Source: Paraspadella gotoi (Eukaryota; Chaetognatha). Taken from it: DNA of 64,000 nucleotides. Every line of letters starts with the position of its first letter. Within the stretch, counting starts at the first letter, position 1. The position numbers and the translations under genes are program-made. The notes beneath the pieces are model-generated. The model saw only the letters and a list, made by a program, of their open reading frames with translations, searched no databases and was not told the origin of the DNA. This document shows, one piece after another, positions 48,576-61,893 of this stretch. Where the stretch lies: NCBI GenBank assembly GCA_051294375.1, contig CM119265.1, positions 14,004,124 through 14,068,123 of the forward strand, written 5' to 3'.

Positions 48576-49899
48576 TTTTATGTCGTTTTTATGTCTTTGA
48601 CTTATTAAATCAATTCTGCGACAGAATAAAATAAATTATCACGGACTGACTTCGAACAGAAAATGCGAAATACGCTTTTTAAGTTACTGGTAGCCCAGCG
48701 CAATCATTCCCCATTAAAATACAAAAACTTTAAACCGCTCTATTAATAAGAGAAAAAAATATCTTTAAGCAAATTAAAAATGTTAGCTGTATGGTATAGT
48801 AAAACCTGTATTTGAGTCCTTATGTTTTCGATAAGATTTTTTTTCTATATGGGCTAAAACTATTTATAAATAAAAATTTTACAAATCCCCCCCCAAAAAA
48901 GAAATATATTCATTCGAATTTTGTGGCATTTCTCATTTCCTGATTCAGTTTAACTTTTTTAATATATAATGGGATGAAATAGAAATACGAAACAAATTTT
49001 GTCCACCGATAAACACGAGTTGATATGAAGTACGTATCAAATTTGTATAGTAAGTACAAGACAAGTGTGGACAAATAAAAAAATGTGCGAACACTTTAAC
49101 GCTCAACAATAATGAGCCACAAGAAAAAAATTATGACTATATAAATCACAAACACAATATTACTATTCAGTTATGTAGTAAATTGCAACTTTGGCTTTAA
49201 TCTATGTTTAAACTTATTGATAAAATTAGTTGATAGATTAGATATAATCATAGTTAACAACTTGGTACAGTGAGGATTTAGGAGTTTACTGTTTAGGCAC
49301 TAATAATGCATGAGCACCACAGGTGGAAAGGTCATGGGTTATAAAAATGATTCAAGAGGTAGTTTACTACTTTACATACTAGATAAAACGGCTATATCAC
49401 GAGCCTGAACTATTTTTAACGTCCTTATTATGAAAACCAACTTAGATTTTTTAAATGTTAACAAGTACCTATCGAATGGAAGACTACGAAATAAATATTA
49501 CGTGAAAGCGAAATTGGGTTGGTTGTTAAAAGAACCAACAAGGTAAAGATGAAAGAACTCGAAGCATGTTGACCATTTCAAAGAAGGGACTGTTGACAAG
49601 CGTCTCACAGCTTCAGTTCTTCACATCAATACCTAATAATGAACATAAAAATAACGGAAACAACAAGTTGCTTCCCTTAGGTGATTCCTAGTCGTGCAAT
49701 GTGAGTTAAATACGAAAAAATTCCGGAAATGCCTTAAATTTTTAAAAATCCACAAATTCATTTCTAACTAATAGCATTACCAATATTAAGCCGATGATAA
49801 TATTAATAGTTACCATGCATACATAAACATTGTTCTAATATTCTTTCTCTGCGACATTGCGACTTCAAGTAAAACCTTTAATTTTTGAAAAGACGTCGC
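48576..49899. other. Gene-free tract between endophilin and EMC7
   Basis: This 1.3 kb tract is AT-rich, with a short C run at 48,890. I find no coding exon, RNA gene or recognisable element. It contains the endophilin 3' UTR and the EMC7 upstream region. Confidence 0.5.
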
Positions 49900-51121
49900 T
49901 CACAAATCAATAATGACTTCGACGTAATTGCAAGGGAAGTAACCGCGTTGTCCCCTCAATTCCCCTTCATACCAGTTGTCGTCGAGCCTGGCTAAGAGAT
50001 CAATGATATCCCCTTCCTGAAATGCGAGCTCTCCCTCGTTTTCCACCTCGAAATCGTAAAGGGCCTTGCAACAGGCGCGACTCTGCCTCGACGGCGTAAC
50101 TGAGGCGCTGAGGCTGCTCCTAGAAGCGCCGTTGGTCGGAGCCAGTTGGCCATCCACGGCGTAATCGGAGGCGGTACCGCGGCCGTTGGCCATTCCTGTC
50201 TTGTTAGCCCCGTACAGGTCGAGCGTCGATGGCGGCTTGAGCTCATGCATGGAAGCCACGCGCTTGGGCTTGTGTTCGTCTCGTGGCTTATTCTGAGCCT
50301 GGCGCGCCTTCTCCTGCAGCAGGTCGTTTAGCCTCTCGAGGATATCGACGGTCTGCTTGTGGTAATTGAGTTGCGCCTGACCGAAGGCGGCAAGTTGTGA
50401 GACTTGCTCCGCGTCGTTCTCCAACAGATTAAACATGGACATTTCAGCTAACTCCTTGGTTTCCTCAAATTTGTCCATCGCAGCTCTGATTTCCTCGTCG
50501 GTGGCTCCTTGCTTTCTCCGTTTGCAGTCGAAGTCGAGTCGACGGCCCGACAACTTCTTGCGATGGTGCGCCACTTCCCTCAGATCCTTGTTTTCAAGAT
50601 TTGTCAGTGGATCGAGAAAGTTTTGCTTGACGTTGTCCTCGAGGGCGTATTTGACGTCGGCCATTTGATGTAGACTCTCGCCGTACTCGATGAGTGCAGA
50701 GCCGAAGATCGAATCGTCTCCCAATTCCCGCCCGCTCTTGACCATGCAGTCTCCGAGGAAGCCCTCCGGTTGTGGGCACGTTTGCTGTCGGGGGTTCTGC
50801 CCCGAACCGCGGACCTTGGAGATTGTGTTCAGGGTGAAGAGGCGCGCACGCGATGCCGGGTTGGGCTGAAGATATTCTTGAGTCCTTGCTTGCACTTCCG
50901 TCACTAAGCTATTCATTACATCAACTTTTCGCTCCATTTCCGTGAACTCCTGAGAATGAAGAAGGAAAAATTGTATATAAATAATAAAATTGTAATTGTA
51001 TTTCTCTGAGAATCAACGATCAACCAACCTCGTCGAGTTCCGTCCCCTTAACTCCTCCCATTTTTTCCGAGACATACTGGTTGGCTTTGTTTAATTGCTT
51101 TTTAAAACCAGCTAGAGACAT
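49900..51121 (-). CDS. SH3GL: Endophilin A (BAR-SH3 protein)
   Basis: Two phase-0 exons (51029-51121 and 49900-50949) give 380 residues. MSLAGFKKQLNKANQYVSEK is the amphipathic N-terminal helix of endophilin A. The BAR domain follows (ALIEYGESLHQMADVKYALE, DFDCKRRK, AFGQAQLNYHKQTVDIL) to about residue 245, then a linker, then an SH3 domain (321-380: CKALYDFEVENEGELAFQEG, NWYEGELRGQRGYFPCNYVE). Endophilins bend membranes and recruit dynamin and synaptojanin through the SH3 domain during endocytosis. Vertebrates have three A-type paralogs; this single copy cannot be assigned to one of them, so the symbol is the family stem. Confidence 0.95.
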
Positions 51122-52192
51122 TTTTTATCCGCGTTAAGTAACATCCACAAGGTCAAGTCAAATAAACAAACAAAAAAAAAGATTGAAAAAAAATAAAGGT
51201 TTTCTCGCGGCCGAAAAAGTTTGCTACATGAGTTTGCCCATCGTATCACTTTTAGCCTATACAAATAAAGTTTATTTAAGCAAAACAAAACGAGAATATT
51301 TAACACTTTAATCAAATTAGAACTGTTTGCATTCGAAAAGGATATCGAGTGTAAAATAGAGGCCGGAATTGGAAGTTTTATTCTTTGAAAGGGAGTAAGT
51401 TGAAAGCAGGGAGTAACTCGTCGAAGAAGCGAGCTGACGACGGTTTTCCACCTTCAGTTTAATCATGAAAAACGAAAGATGGAGAAAAGTGGAGAAAAAC
51501 AAAAAACATCCACATCAAGCAGTGACAAGTTTAGATTTATACTAGAAATCTACAAATTGTAGTACAATGAAATTAAATTCAATTGGGGCGGGGGTTCAAA
51601 ACTTGCAGGTTAAAAAATATTTTTTAAAAAAGTTCGATTTTAATGCTTTAAATAAAAATATAACAACAACTTTCAAAATTTTTTTACTCTTTCGAGTAAA
51701 AAAATTATCGAAAGATGATGATGATAAATAGTTTTTCATATTTTTCACACACTTTGATCAAAATATCGAAACAAGAATTATACTTTGTGTAGTCTGTAGT
51801 CGTAAGAGTAAGACAACTTTTTGCAAGCTACCTGAATCTTATCTTAATAAAAAGAAAAAATCCTAAAAAATTTTAGCCTTTCCTATTTATAAATAAATAT
51901 TAAAAAATTAATATATGGGGTATGACGTAATATTAAAATTTTTAGTCTATTCAAATTTTTTTACTGAGTTAGGCTACCCTTATTTATACGTCGATAATAT
52001 ATTGTTTTTGCCATATTGGTTGTAATAATTTCATATCAATAAATAATACAATAATATGTATATCTATAATATCCATTGTTAGAATCTTAAAATATTTCAT
52101 ACTAGGTTTAATTTTTATTAAAAACTTATTATTTCAATAAAATTATTAATATATTTTTCTTTGTGATATATTCCTTTCGTTTCGTTGTGTTT

Positions 52193-52306
52193 TATAATTA
52201 GAAGAAATTGGCGCTGATGAAGGCTGGTACGAAAGCCGAAACATATGGTTTTCTCATGAAATAAAAATCGTTGTAGAAATTCAATTTCAAACTTCTTCTA
52301 ATTATA
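52193..52306 (+). other. Hammerhead-like core enclosed by a 14-bp inverted repeat
   Basis: A perfect 14-bp inverted repeat (TATAATTAGAAGAA at 52193-52206, its complement at 52293-52306) encloses CTGATGA (52214-52220), a short hairpin GGCT...AGCC, and GAAAC (52238-52242). CTGATGA-stem-GAAA is the conserved order of the hammerhead ribozyme core, also seen in Penelope-like and other retroelement ends. The first base pair of stem II would be A-C, and I cannot place a convincing stem III and cleavage triplet. It may therefore be a decayed ribozyme or only a look-alike. Confidence 0.35.
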
Positions 52307-52871
52307 TGTTTCAAAAATATTTTCTTTAAAAAATAATGTAAAACAAATAACCTTGTAACTTTCATAAAGGGATAACTTTGAGTGGACTGAAAACGTATAA
52401 AGAAATTGACGTCTGTAAGTTTAACGTGCTTAGATTTTCCTCCCTCCTACACCGTTTCTAATCTTGCGTTAGATTTCGGTTCAAATTGCTTAGTATCATT
52501 TATTTAAATCTTATCTTATTTTATCGTATCTTATCGATGATATTAATTAAATTTTATACTCAAACATTGAGTTATTTTCTTTTATCGGTTTCATTTCGGT
52601 TTTCTCTGATAGAGAGCGAAATCGCTAGAGAAAGCGCATTCAGGAATTTTAGCCACAGGTAGCAGAAATATATCGGCTTTTTGGGCTAGAAACTATTGAA
52701 CTAACAATATTAATCTGACTGGCCTATCATTTAATTTCATTTATTTAATAAAAAGAATTACAATTATGTACAATTCATTCATGATTTCACAACTATCAAT
52801 GAATACAATGCTACGACAGTTTAATGAAAGTTTAGACCTTTAATAATTAAATTTGTTTTGTAAAAACTTAC

Positions 52872-52967
52872 CATATATGCAAACCAGATGTGACAGTCTC
52901 TGATTGAATATACCCTTAATTCTGTGGTAATTAGGACACAAGACACGTCTTGGCACAGTGTATTGAA
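52872..52967 (-). other. Candidate 96-nt exon of an unrecognised gene
   Basis: A strong acceptor (ACATTTTAG) and donor (GTAAGTTTTT) on the minus strand bracket exactly 32 open codons. The translation contains CQDVSCVLITTELRVYSIRD and ends HIWFAYM. The spacing of C, D, V-L and R-V loosely recalls the TBCC/RP2 beta-helix domain. No partner exon could be joined, so this may be chance. Confidence 0.3.
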
Positions 52968-55468
52968 CTAAAATGTAATGTATTTATAATGGTATGAGAT
53001 GGATTTCTCAATACTAATCAGCAAAGTAACAGTATTAAATTATTCATACAAGGTGATTTTTAATAATATTTGTGAAAATTTTATCCTTTTTACATGCAAA
53101 TTTTTTTTTTTTTTAAAGTGAATGTAGTCTTGTACCATATGAAAGAGTGCAACATGCTGCAAACTACGAAGTTAGGAGCATGCTGTGTTTCTCTTTTACA
53201 ATAATTCACTATTATTTATTCTAATTTTTTACTCAGGGTACACATTTAAAAAATGTGATTCATACTTGCAAATGAAAATATTATCTTTTTCGTTTTTGAG
53301 ACTAGAATCTAATAGTTTTATTTTGAATTTAAACTATTTCAAATCTTTCCTGAGCTAAGTATAGGATAAGTATTAAAAGGAATAGGGCAAAAAGCTATTA
53401 ACAAAGAATTGGGGAAAAACATGAGAGGTAAATGTAATCCATTGATCATTAAAGCACGTTTGCTTGTTTTTGTGACTAGGCAAGAAAACCTTTTCCTTGC
53501 TTTTGAAAAGAAAGTTAACTAATATCGAATCCAGTTTTATCCATTTTATCGCCACCGTTGAAACATCCGAATACATACTTCTGTGATTTGAAATTAAATT
53601 AGTATTAAGCTGCTTACTCTAAACCGACGATTTTCCTCGTCTCTATAAAGAAGCTGATTGACAACATACTGAGGCCCGCAACAAAACACGCTTCATAGAA
53701 GGGCCTGAACTGTAATCTGGTTTAGATGATAAAGGTCCATATCTTGATATAACGGCTACAGAGTTCACAACACAGTTCACTTGACGGTTATCAAAACGAA
53801 TCATAATTAATGAATGACACAGAGGCAAACAATGGTGTTTAGTTTTAAAAATGATTCAAATGAAACGTAATGAACGTGAAATGCTACTGTAGTTCCTAGA
53901 AGGTCGTAAAATTCAACGTAATTTTGAAAATAATTAAAAAAATGAGGTTCAGCTGAAATTTTGAGGAGAGGAAACATTAGTAGGGCTGAACTAATGTTAA
54001 ATGCTGTTTTGGAGGAGAACTGAACATTTTATAGTATATATATTATATAACATCCATGCGTCTTATGGTTCTCCGTTTGTATAAAAAAATAATTATAAGT
54101 CATGGAGTAGTGCTAATTGTAACCCAAATGTTTTCATGCGATTTTGGTCGAGATCAGACGAAATAAATAATGTCAGTCTTTTCGTTTTGTGAACTGATAT
54201 ATAGCTTTCGTTTCAAAGATGACAGACATGCTTCTCGGGAGTGATGGGACCAATTCGTGGCTTAATTTTGCATCATGATTCTCAGAAAAATCGCAGGCAA
54301 ATATGCATGAATATAATATTAATATCCTACGGAGTAAGACTAGAAAAAACGAATGTGAAAAGAATATTAAAAAAAATTGCGGTTTTGCCGCTTCAAAGGT
54401 TCTAATATTTCCAGGGTGGGTGGCTCCATCGTAAGTTGTGTAAGAAATTACTAGTTTGAAACCAATTCACAAAATGCCTTTTTTTAATTTCTTGCAAAAA
54501 TTGTAGTGTATAAAAGTTCAAGATGGAATAATTACGTCTTTGTTTAGGCCTTTCCAAGGGATTTTATCCCTTGACATTCAAACATGGCTACATAAATGGG
54601 GTGTCTACCGAACAGGCGAGCCAGAGTACAATCAGTCATTTGCAAATTCGTAGCGAAAATATGAATTAGTAAAAAAAAAAAAAAATTCAAAATCAAATTC
54701 TATATACATTTATAACTTTATAATTTATTATCCATTTACTTCAACTATTAACAATTTTAAAGCCCTTCCTTGATAATCAGATCATTTTCAAAAATTCAAA
54801 TTTTTGGCGCAGTTTGAAGATTTTGTTGATTTATGATTTGTTTATTAGGGAGAGGCTTCAAAACGTAATGTCTTTTGTATTGCTCACTCATATAATCGTT
54901 ATGAATTGCAAAAGGCTGAATTACAAACATGCGGGTGCATCTAGGATTTGAAGGATGCAATTAACAATTATGAGGAGGAATTTTTGGCTACCAATAAATG
55001 GATGCCGAATGTATGGGAAGCAAACTATTAAAGGGAAGATCTGTTTCTGTAAGACATGGCCGTCTAATGTCAAATGTGAAAAAAGAGTGATTGGTCAATA
55101 CTAATAATTGGGTAAAAATAAACTGTTTGAAAGATAGGCAGCCTAAGTTTGAAGGTGCTTCTAATCAGTAAGATACTAAAATTAATACTGCTAGATTGTT
55201 AATAAGAGAATATGAAATACAAACAACTTTACTTGCCTTCAGTGTATGGCAATAGGAATGAATCTTAATTAAACTAAGGCACGTCTCTTACATTGTAATG
55301 TAAAATTTCTTAAACTCACAGAGAAATCTAAATTTAATTTCTATAATTTTTATTTTACTTAATGCCGTTAACAAGATTACAGCCACTTTCGAAGTCCATT
55401 CAAGGACGGATGTAATAAATACGATGGCAAGGATGTTAATTTCTGTCAAAACTTTCCTTGTTAGACGT

Positions 55469-55640
55469 CTAGTATTTGTGAAGGTGCGAGTCACAATATT
55501 TCGCAGGGCCATAAGGATTGGAAGCAGTTAGCTGAAATACAATGAAAAATTGAAAATGTAATGCTAATTAATTTTGTAAGTCAAACGCAATGTTACTCAC
55601 ATCTTCTTCTGGATGAATCCGATGACGCGCTACTATTTGT
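55469..55640 (-). CDS. Candidate 3' end of an unrecognised gene (two exons)
   Basis: Two small segments on the minus strand join in phase. Segment 55601-55640 has a TTTTTTTCAG acceptor and a GTGAGT donor and encodes QIVARHRIHPEED. Segment 55469-55531 has a TATTTCAG acceptor and encodes LTASNPYGPAKYCDSHLHKY followed by TAG. The 69 bp intron between them is the typical size for this window. The upstream exons were not found and I do not recognise the peptide. It could be a genuine last exon pair or a pseudogene fragment. Confidence 0.35.
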
Positions 55641-57446
55641 CTGAAAAAAAAAAACATGTTGGTGATTTAGTATTAAACTTATTGTTATCCCACTAAACTA
55701 AAAAAATATATATGAAAAAAAAGGATAATAATCAAGAAACAAAGATTTAAAAAATCATTACAATAATATTGAAAGTCGAAAGGCAAAATTTTCATGTAGG
55801 AATAACTAAATGTGAAATAAGTGTTTTAAATTTGTTTATTATTATAAGAACCCAAAACAACAAGCTGACGAAGTACGGCAAACAAGCGATAAGGCAGCAT
55901 GATAATATGATAAAACAAAAATGGAATGTAACGCAACATATTCTTTCTTTGTTTACTTTACTCTTTGCATTAATTTAAAATTTATGGTACAGTCATGTGC
56001 AGTCGCGCCACTTTATTTCAGAATTTAAAAATAATTATATATATATATACTTTAATATAATTTAAAAAAAATTAAAGTTTATTGAAAAATGATAATTTTA
56101 TTAAAATTGGGCCATCCGTTTAGGAGCAGTGATTTTTTTAAAATGAAGTACTCTACCGCAAAGCTGAATGTAAAAAAAAATCTGATTTTTACTAACCTTT
56201 TTTTTTATTTACTTTGCATTCTTTGTGGTTAATAAAAAAAAAATATACTGGACATCTAGATAGCTGGATAAGTGGATTGACTCAGATCCCTAAATAATTA
56301 AGGTATTTGAAACATATGATGAAAAACAGGTCCATGATTTTAAGCTTTTAGATAAAAGTCGATTTTCCCGTTTAATTTAATTAAAAATCATATCTCTTAA
56401 AATTGTAATATAATTTAAACGCATTGATTCTTTTTTTTAATTTATTTTTCTTATATATTTTTTAAAAATATTTTTATATAGAGTGTCTTGAATTTAAAGT
56501 TATAAAGTGGCGCGTTTCTTTTGCCCAGGAGTGTAATGCTTGATGGATAAGAATATGCTACTAATTAATTGTAAAATAAAAAGAACATATGGGAGAGAAA
56601 CAAAAATGAGATGACTTTTAAGAACCATGGCTTCAACAAAAAACAAAAAAAGTCAACATGTCCTCATCACTCATTCATCACTAGTGAATAGCTATGAAAA
56701 TTAATTGGAAAGTTAAAAATTCTCAGAAAATTATACAATTTATGAGAAAATAGCTACGTGTTTTCAATTCCATAATAGAAAAGGTCACAAGACTAGTTTC
56801 TGTGTCAAATTTAGAAAGCAAAAAAGTATTCCGTGCTGCGGCGTAAGATTCCGGTCGCAAATTTTGGAGAGTGATCGTTTCTGACAATGATGTTAATATA
56901 CTCGATTCGGGTAGTGATATGTCAAAAAATGACGATTATAAAAATCATACTTAGTTAATAATCAGTATAATAATAATGTTATTATTAATAATATTAATAA
57001 TAATGATAAAATAAATATTAATAATAATTTGAATTATGATACAATTTAAAAATTTGGACTAAAATTATCAAAAATATTAATCAAAATCGATTTTATCTTA
57101 AAAGTTCCTATAAATTCTTAGGTTCAAACATCGCTATAAAGGCGATTGTACTCTATCATTTGATCGCTCTTGTGTGTTTTTTCCGGTCAATTTTTTTTTG
57201 TTTTTATGGTTCCAAAGTATAGAGCAGACAAAGAAAAACCAAATAAAAGAAGTCGTTAAGAGAGATCTAGTGTGATTATTGATTTTTGGTTGATCTAATG
57301 GATATTGGATAATTGTTGTATTGGTTGTTTCAATTTTAGTCATATTAACTTTATAGAAATAAAGAAGTATTCAGTTCTTTCAGAGAGGAATGAGCCATTT
57401 TTATGATGAGGACATGCATACAAACAGCCCTAGAACAAAAATCGGG

Positions 57447-60400
57447 TTAATGATTGATGAAGGATGAGAAATGATTCCGTACTTCCGTCACCATGCTGTC
57501 AGTGCCGCCGCCGGTCAAGCAGACGAGGCATTCTTGCCCGATGTCCGGTTTGCCCGGCGGCTTTCCCTCCGTTTTTTCATGATAACATCTTAAAGCTGCT
57601 GTCGTCTCGCCGTTCGACTTTGGTTGGTCACCACTTCGCCCTGTACCGTGAGAATTTCCCGGTCGTCCGTTGGCGTCGCCCGGGTCGCCAGGGGGTCGCT
57701 TTCCGGTCCCGTTCTTCGTACCGTGACCCCCGTTCTTTTTGCCATAATCGCTGTCACCGACGTCGGGGAAGTCAAGACCCGGATGCGGCCGCGACTCTCC
57801 CGGCGCGGAAGGAATGATAGACGTAGAAGGACCCGCCGCTCCTGGGAATTTGAGACGCACAGAAAGTGAATGAAGTCATTATCCTCCTAAGAATTCAAGC
57901 TAAATTTTGGAACAAAAACTCCATTACGAATTTCACAAAGAACATTTGCTTTCTTTCTAAAAATACACCGCATTTTCTTTCTTCATAGAAATAAAATCTT
58001 TTAACATTAAACGGTATAATCGTTAAATATCAGTATAAATATATATATATTTTTTTAAAACCGCGTCAATATCTACGAATGCACCTGCGGAGAGGAGTCC
58101 TTGAGCAATGGCACTTTGATATGCGGATGACTGAAAAAAAAATTTCCATTAATTGTTAAAGATAGCAAGATAAAATTATAAAACCATTTTTAAAATCTTA
58201 CCTCCAATTCCTTGGCTTTCAACTTAGCTCTGTCGTTTTCTTCTCGGTACGTTTGAATATTCTTGAGCAGTTGTGCTCTGATGCCCATCTGGTGAACACC
58301 CATCTGTTAAAAATTTTATAAAAAAAAAAACCAACTGATAATTGGGGATTTGTCGATGAATATAAATAAGTGTTTTTACGAGACTAAATTTTAAGACCTG
58401 TTGTAGCTCTTCGTCGGTTAGCTGCACCATAGATTCTATGGTGATGCGATGCCTTGCAAACAAAGGGATGTAATCATCCGCGCCGGCATCTTGCAAAATA
58501 TGTAGCACGGCATATTCAACTTGATGTTCCTTCAAACAAAATTGTTTAATTAATCAAAAGAACAACAGGGGCGCTAATCGGTGGTGGTTTTCTACGAATA
58601 AAACTCGAGATTGTGGACGACGTTAATTTTTTCATTTGTTGCACAAGTAAATTTTACCCTCGTGAACTCATGACGATAATCAATCAATCAAAGTGATTAC
58701 TTGAAGTTGTGTTTTAGAAAAATGGCAGAAGAACAGTTGGTTTTTAGTTGGTTGTTAGTCACATTCATCTCCTCTTACTCTTTTATGAATTATGATACAA
58801 TTAATTATTAACTGTTATTGAGAGCTCTTCGGCAGCAATCTTCGCTTCTTCACTGGTAAAAAAAAGTGTAACTGAAAACGTTAGTAGACTACATCGTGTA
58901 CTGTACGCGCGAACATTAATATTTTTGAAATACATAGAGTCTCGATCTAAAGAAACGGCTAATACCTTGCTCAACTCAATCTCTTCGTCCAGACTCAAGT
59001 CGACAGCCGATGGCAATTGACGCCAACTCTTTTGCTCTTCAGGATTCGAATTCACAGAAATCCCATATCTCTCAGAAATTTCCTTCTCCAATTCCTTCCA
59101 TTGATGCCACTTATGCTTTTTTTTTTATTACACAACACGTAAAGGAGAAAGACAGTATGAAAAAAAAATTTTCTTTCCTATTCGCAATATTTGGAAAATG
59201 GCCGATGTTAATTTTAAATACCGTTCTCACCTTGTCTATCAAGGCCTGGGGCTTCTTATCCATCAGCCGTTGATATTGCACCAGCCAGTAAAACGCTTCT
59301 GTGTCTTCTCTCTGCTCTTCCATCTCGTACTGAAAAAGTCAACGATCGAAATTTAAGCCGACCGCACGACGCAGTGGAAATAATATGTTCAAAAGACATT
59401 CAGTTGTGACACTAACCATAAAAAATGACCAATTTTTTGGGGGTTATATTTTTAGTTCTGATTGATTGCAAATTTGATTATTCGCTATATTTTTATTCAG
59501 AATAGTTGAATTAATATGTTTTATAATGATAGTATCATTAGAAAACATCTTAATTCAATTAGTAATGATACTAGTGATACAATTGATTCCCGTCTCAGCG
59601 TCTCACCAGTCGTTTCTTCAACTCTTCTTCCCTCGCCGCCTTCTCGTCCACCAACTGGTGCATCACTCGCATGAGCATGTCCCTGTGTTCCGCCAGGATG
59701 ACCTTGTCCTGCTCAGCCTTGACCAGTTTCCTGTCCAATTCGAGAGCAGTGAGCCGCTTCAGCTCCTGCTCGATCAGAGTGATCTCGGTGCGAAGCCGCT
59801 CGTGCTTCACGTCTTTCTCCAACACCAGCTGCTCGTAGGCCTCTCGCTGGAATTCAACCTGTCGAATGGAGATTAATGTTTACTAAACAGTTTAGGTAGT
59901 ACTTTCATTTGCAGTTAAGTACTTATCTGTCATTTCATTGATTTGTTTATTACCTTTGTGTTATTGTCTTTTTAGTGTCATTTTATCAATAGTTAAAAAG
60001 AGCATAATGTTTGGGTGGTTTTTTTCTTTTTTCTCTCACTATATTTTATTGTCATTTCAATTACTTGGAGGTCTACATCCCTTCTCTTCCTACCTCTTCC
60101 ATGAATTCCTTGAGCATCTCGTCTCTCGAGCGCCACTTTTGTTGAAGTATATTGTCGACAGCGTCCTGGCGCTCGGTGATCTCCTTGACGGCGCGGTCGC
60201 GCACCTCCTCTTTCTTTTTTTCGTATCTCTCGAAGGCTGCCAAGAGTTGGGCCTCGCTGTACTGTTCCAACTGGTCTGACATGGATTCTGGAGTGAAATG
60301 AGAGAATTAAAAGGAAATTGCGTTTTGTTATATATTCTAAAACTAACAAACCTAGATATTATGTTTCTGAAAAAAAGTATTACGTAAGTATCTAAAACAA

Positions 60401-61302
60401 ACCTAAAACTTCTTTTTGTCTGAGATGCATAACTTCCTCTTGCGTGATTTGGAAGAGATTTTCCTCTTCCGCCCTGTATCTCTCCGCTGCGTCCAAAATC
60501 TCTTCGTATTCTTCCGCCCTTTTGTAAATAGAGTTAGAAACAGATTGTATTTGATTTATTATAAAATGATAGAAATTAATATTTTGAAAAAAACATTTCG
60601 AGTTTAATGCTGCAGTATGTAGAATAAAGCATAAACAGTTAAGTGACTTTTAAGTACGTTTCTTCAAATAAATATTCTCTTTTACACTTACTAATTCCCA
60701 GTTGTATATATATAAAACAGCTTAAGTCTTCATTAATTCACAAAAAAAAAAAAAAAAAACTTCACGAAGACAATGAAATTCGCGACGACGTTACCCGTCC
60801 CACCTTTCGTTAAGATCGAGAATTTGTCTGAGGAGTGCGTTGACTTCCTCGTCGGCTTCTTTGACGGAGACGAGAAGACGTCGACGATCCGCTTCGCGCT
60901 TCTGGTAGATGACGTCCAAGTCCGTCAGCAGCTTAACCTGTTCCTCCGCGACCTCGTCCAGGAGGTAAGCCTTCTTGGCCTATGTAGAAAAGGTTATTAG
61001 TAGATTGTGAAGAAGATCAAAGATTAAAAACGCCAATTAGAGGGGGCGGGTTTCAGAGTCCAAGAGAGAGGAATTTGTTTGCATTTATCAGTTTTATGGA
61101 TATAATCGTTGAAATTTTGAATTTGAAGAGCACCGAACCTTAATTTCAGCGACAAGCTGCATCTCTTGATCTAACATTTCGTGAATTTGTTTCTCGGCCA
61201 TTAGCCTCTCCTGATTTTTCATGTGCTTGTTCGTCTCGTAGTCTCTTCTCCTTTCCTGTAATAAAAAAATAAAAAGATAATCAGGAAATAAGAAAGAAAA
61301 TA

Positions 61303-61338
<36 letters not shown>

Positions 61339-61821
61339 ACTAGAAAGAAGAAGAAAGAAAAGAAAAGAAAGAAAGAAAGAAAGAAAGAAAGAAATAGAAA
61401 GAATTAAAATGAATAACGACAGAAAGAAGGAAGCCAAAATCAGTTTTACTTCACTTGGAAACATTGCACCTCGAATTTGGTTTCCGCGATGACGGTGGCG
61501 CTGAGCTTCATCTTGTTCCTGGTCGCCTCCTCGTCGACCAACTCCTCGGGGGTGAATTCCCCGATGACTGTCTTGCCCCTGGGCGCTTCGAGGAAGGCGG
61601 GCGGACCCGCGTACCCCGGGGCGAAGACCCCGCCGGGAGGAATGCCTTGCTTTCGCACTGCGTACGAGTCGAGGGAGTAACAGGAAGTGGGCGTGGTCGC
61701 GTCGGACGGCGCCTCGTAGTCCAACCCGTACTCTGTCGAAGTCGATCGAGATATTTAATGTTTCGTAGTTTTATTTCACTATATAAATACCGAATTTTTA
61801 GCTCTCTCTCTCTCTCACTTA

Positions 61822-61893
<72 letters not shown>

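Larger units (their letters stand above)
51122..57446. other. Gene-poor AT-rich tract with isolated exon candidates
   Basis: This 6.3 kb is the longest region without an assignable gene. It is AT-rich, with poly-A and poly-T runs and TA repeats. It holds a hammerhead-like motif at 52.2 kb, one splice-flanked open segment at 52.9 kb and a two-exon gene end at 55.5 kb, each listed separately. No transposase, reverse transcriptase or RNA gene was recognised. Confidence 0.5.

Noticed and set aside
53373-53828. Candidate exons with a 37-bp intron and a TACTAAT branch-like sequence
   Set aside because: Several reading frames compete, none is supported by a recognisable protein, and the intron would be shorter than any other here.
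54820-55170. Weak plus-strand protein-like segments, possible transposase remnant
   Set aside because: Stop codons interrupt every frame and no motif could be named.
58801-58860. Possible LRSAM1 exon ending EEAKIAAEELSITVNN and a stop
   Set aside because: It would terminate the protein before the SAM domain; the exons on either side join in phase without it.
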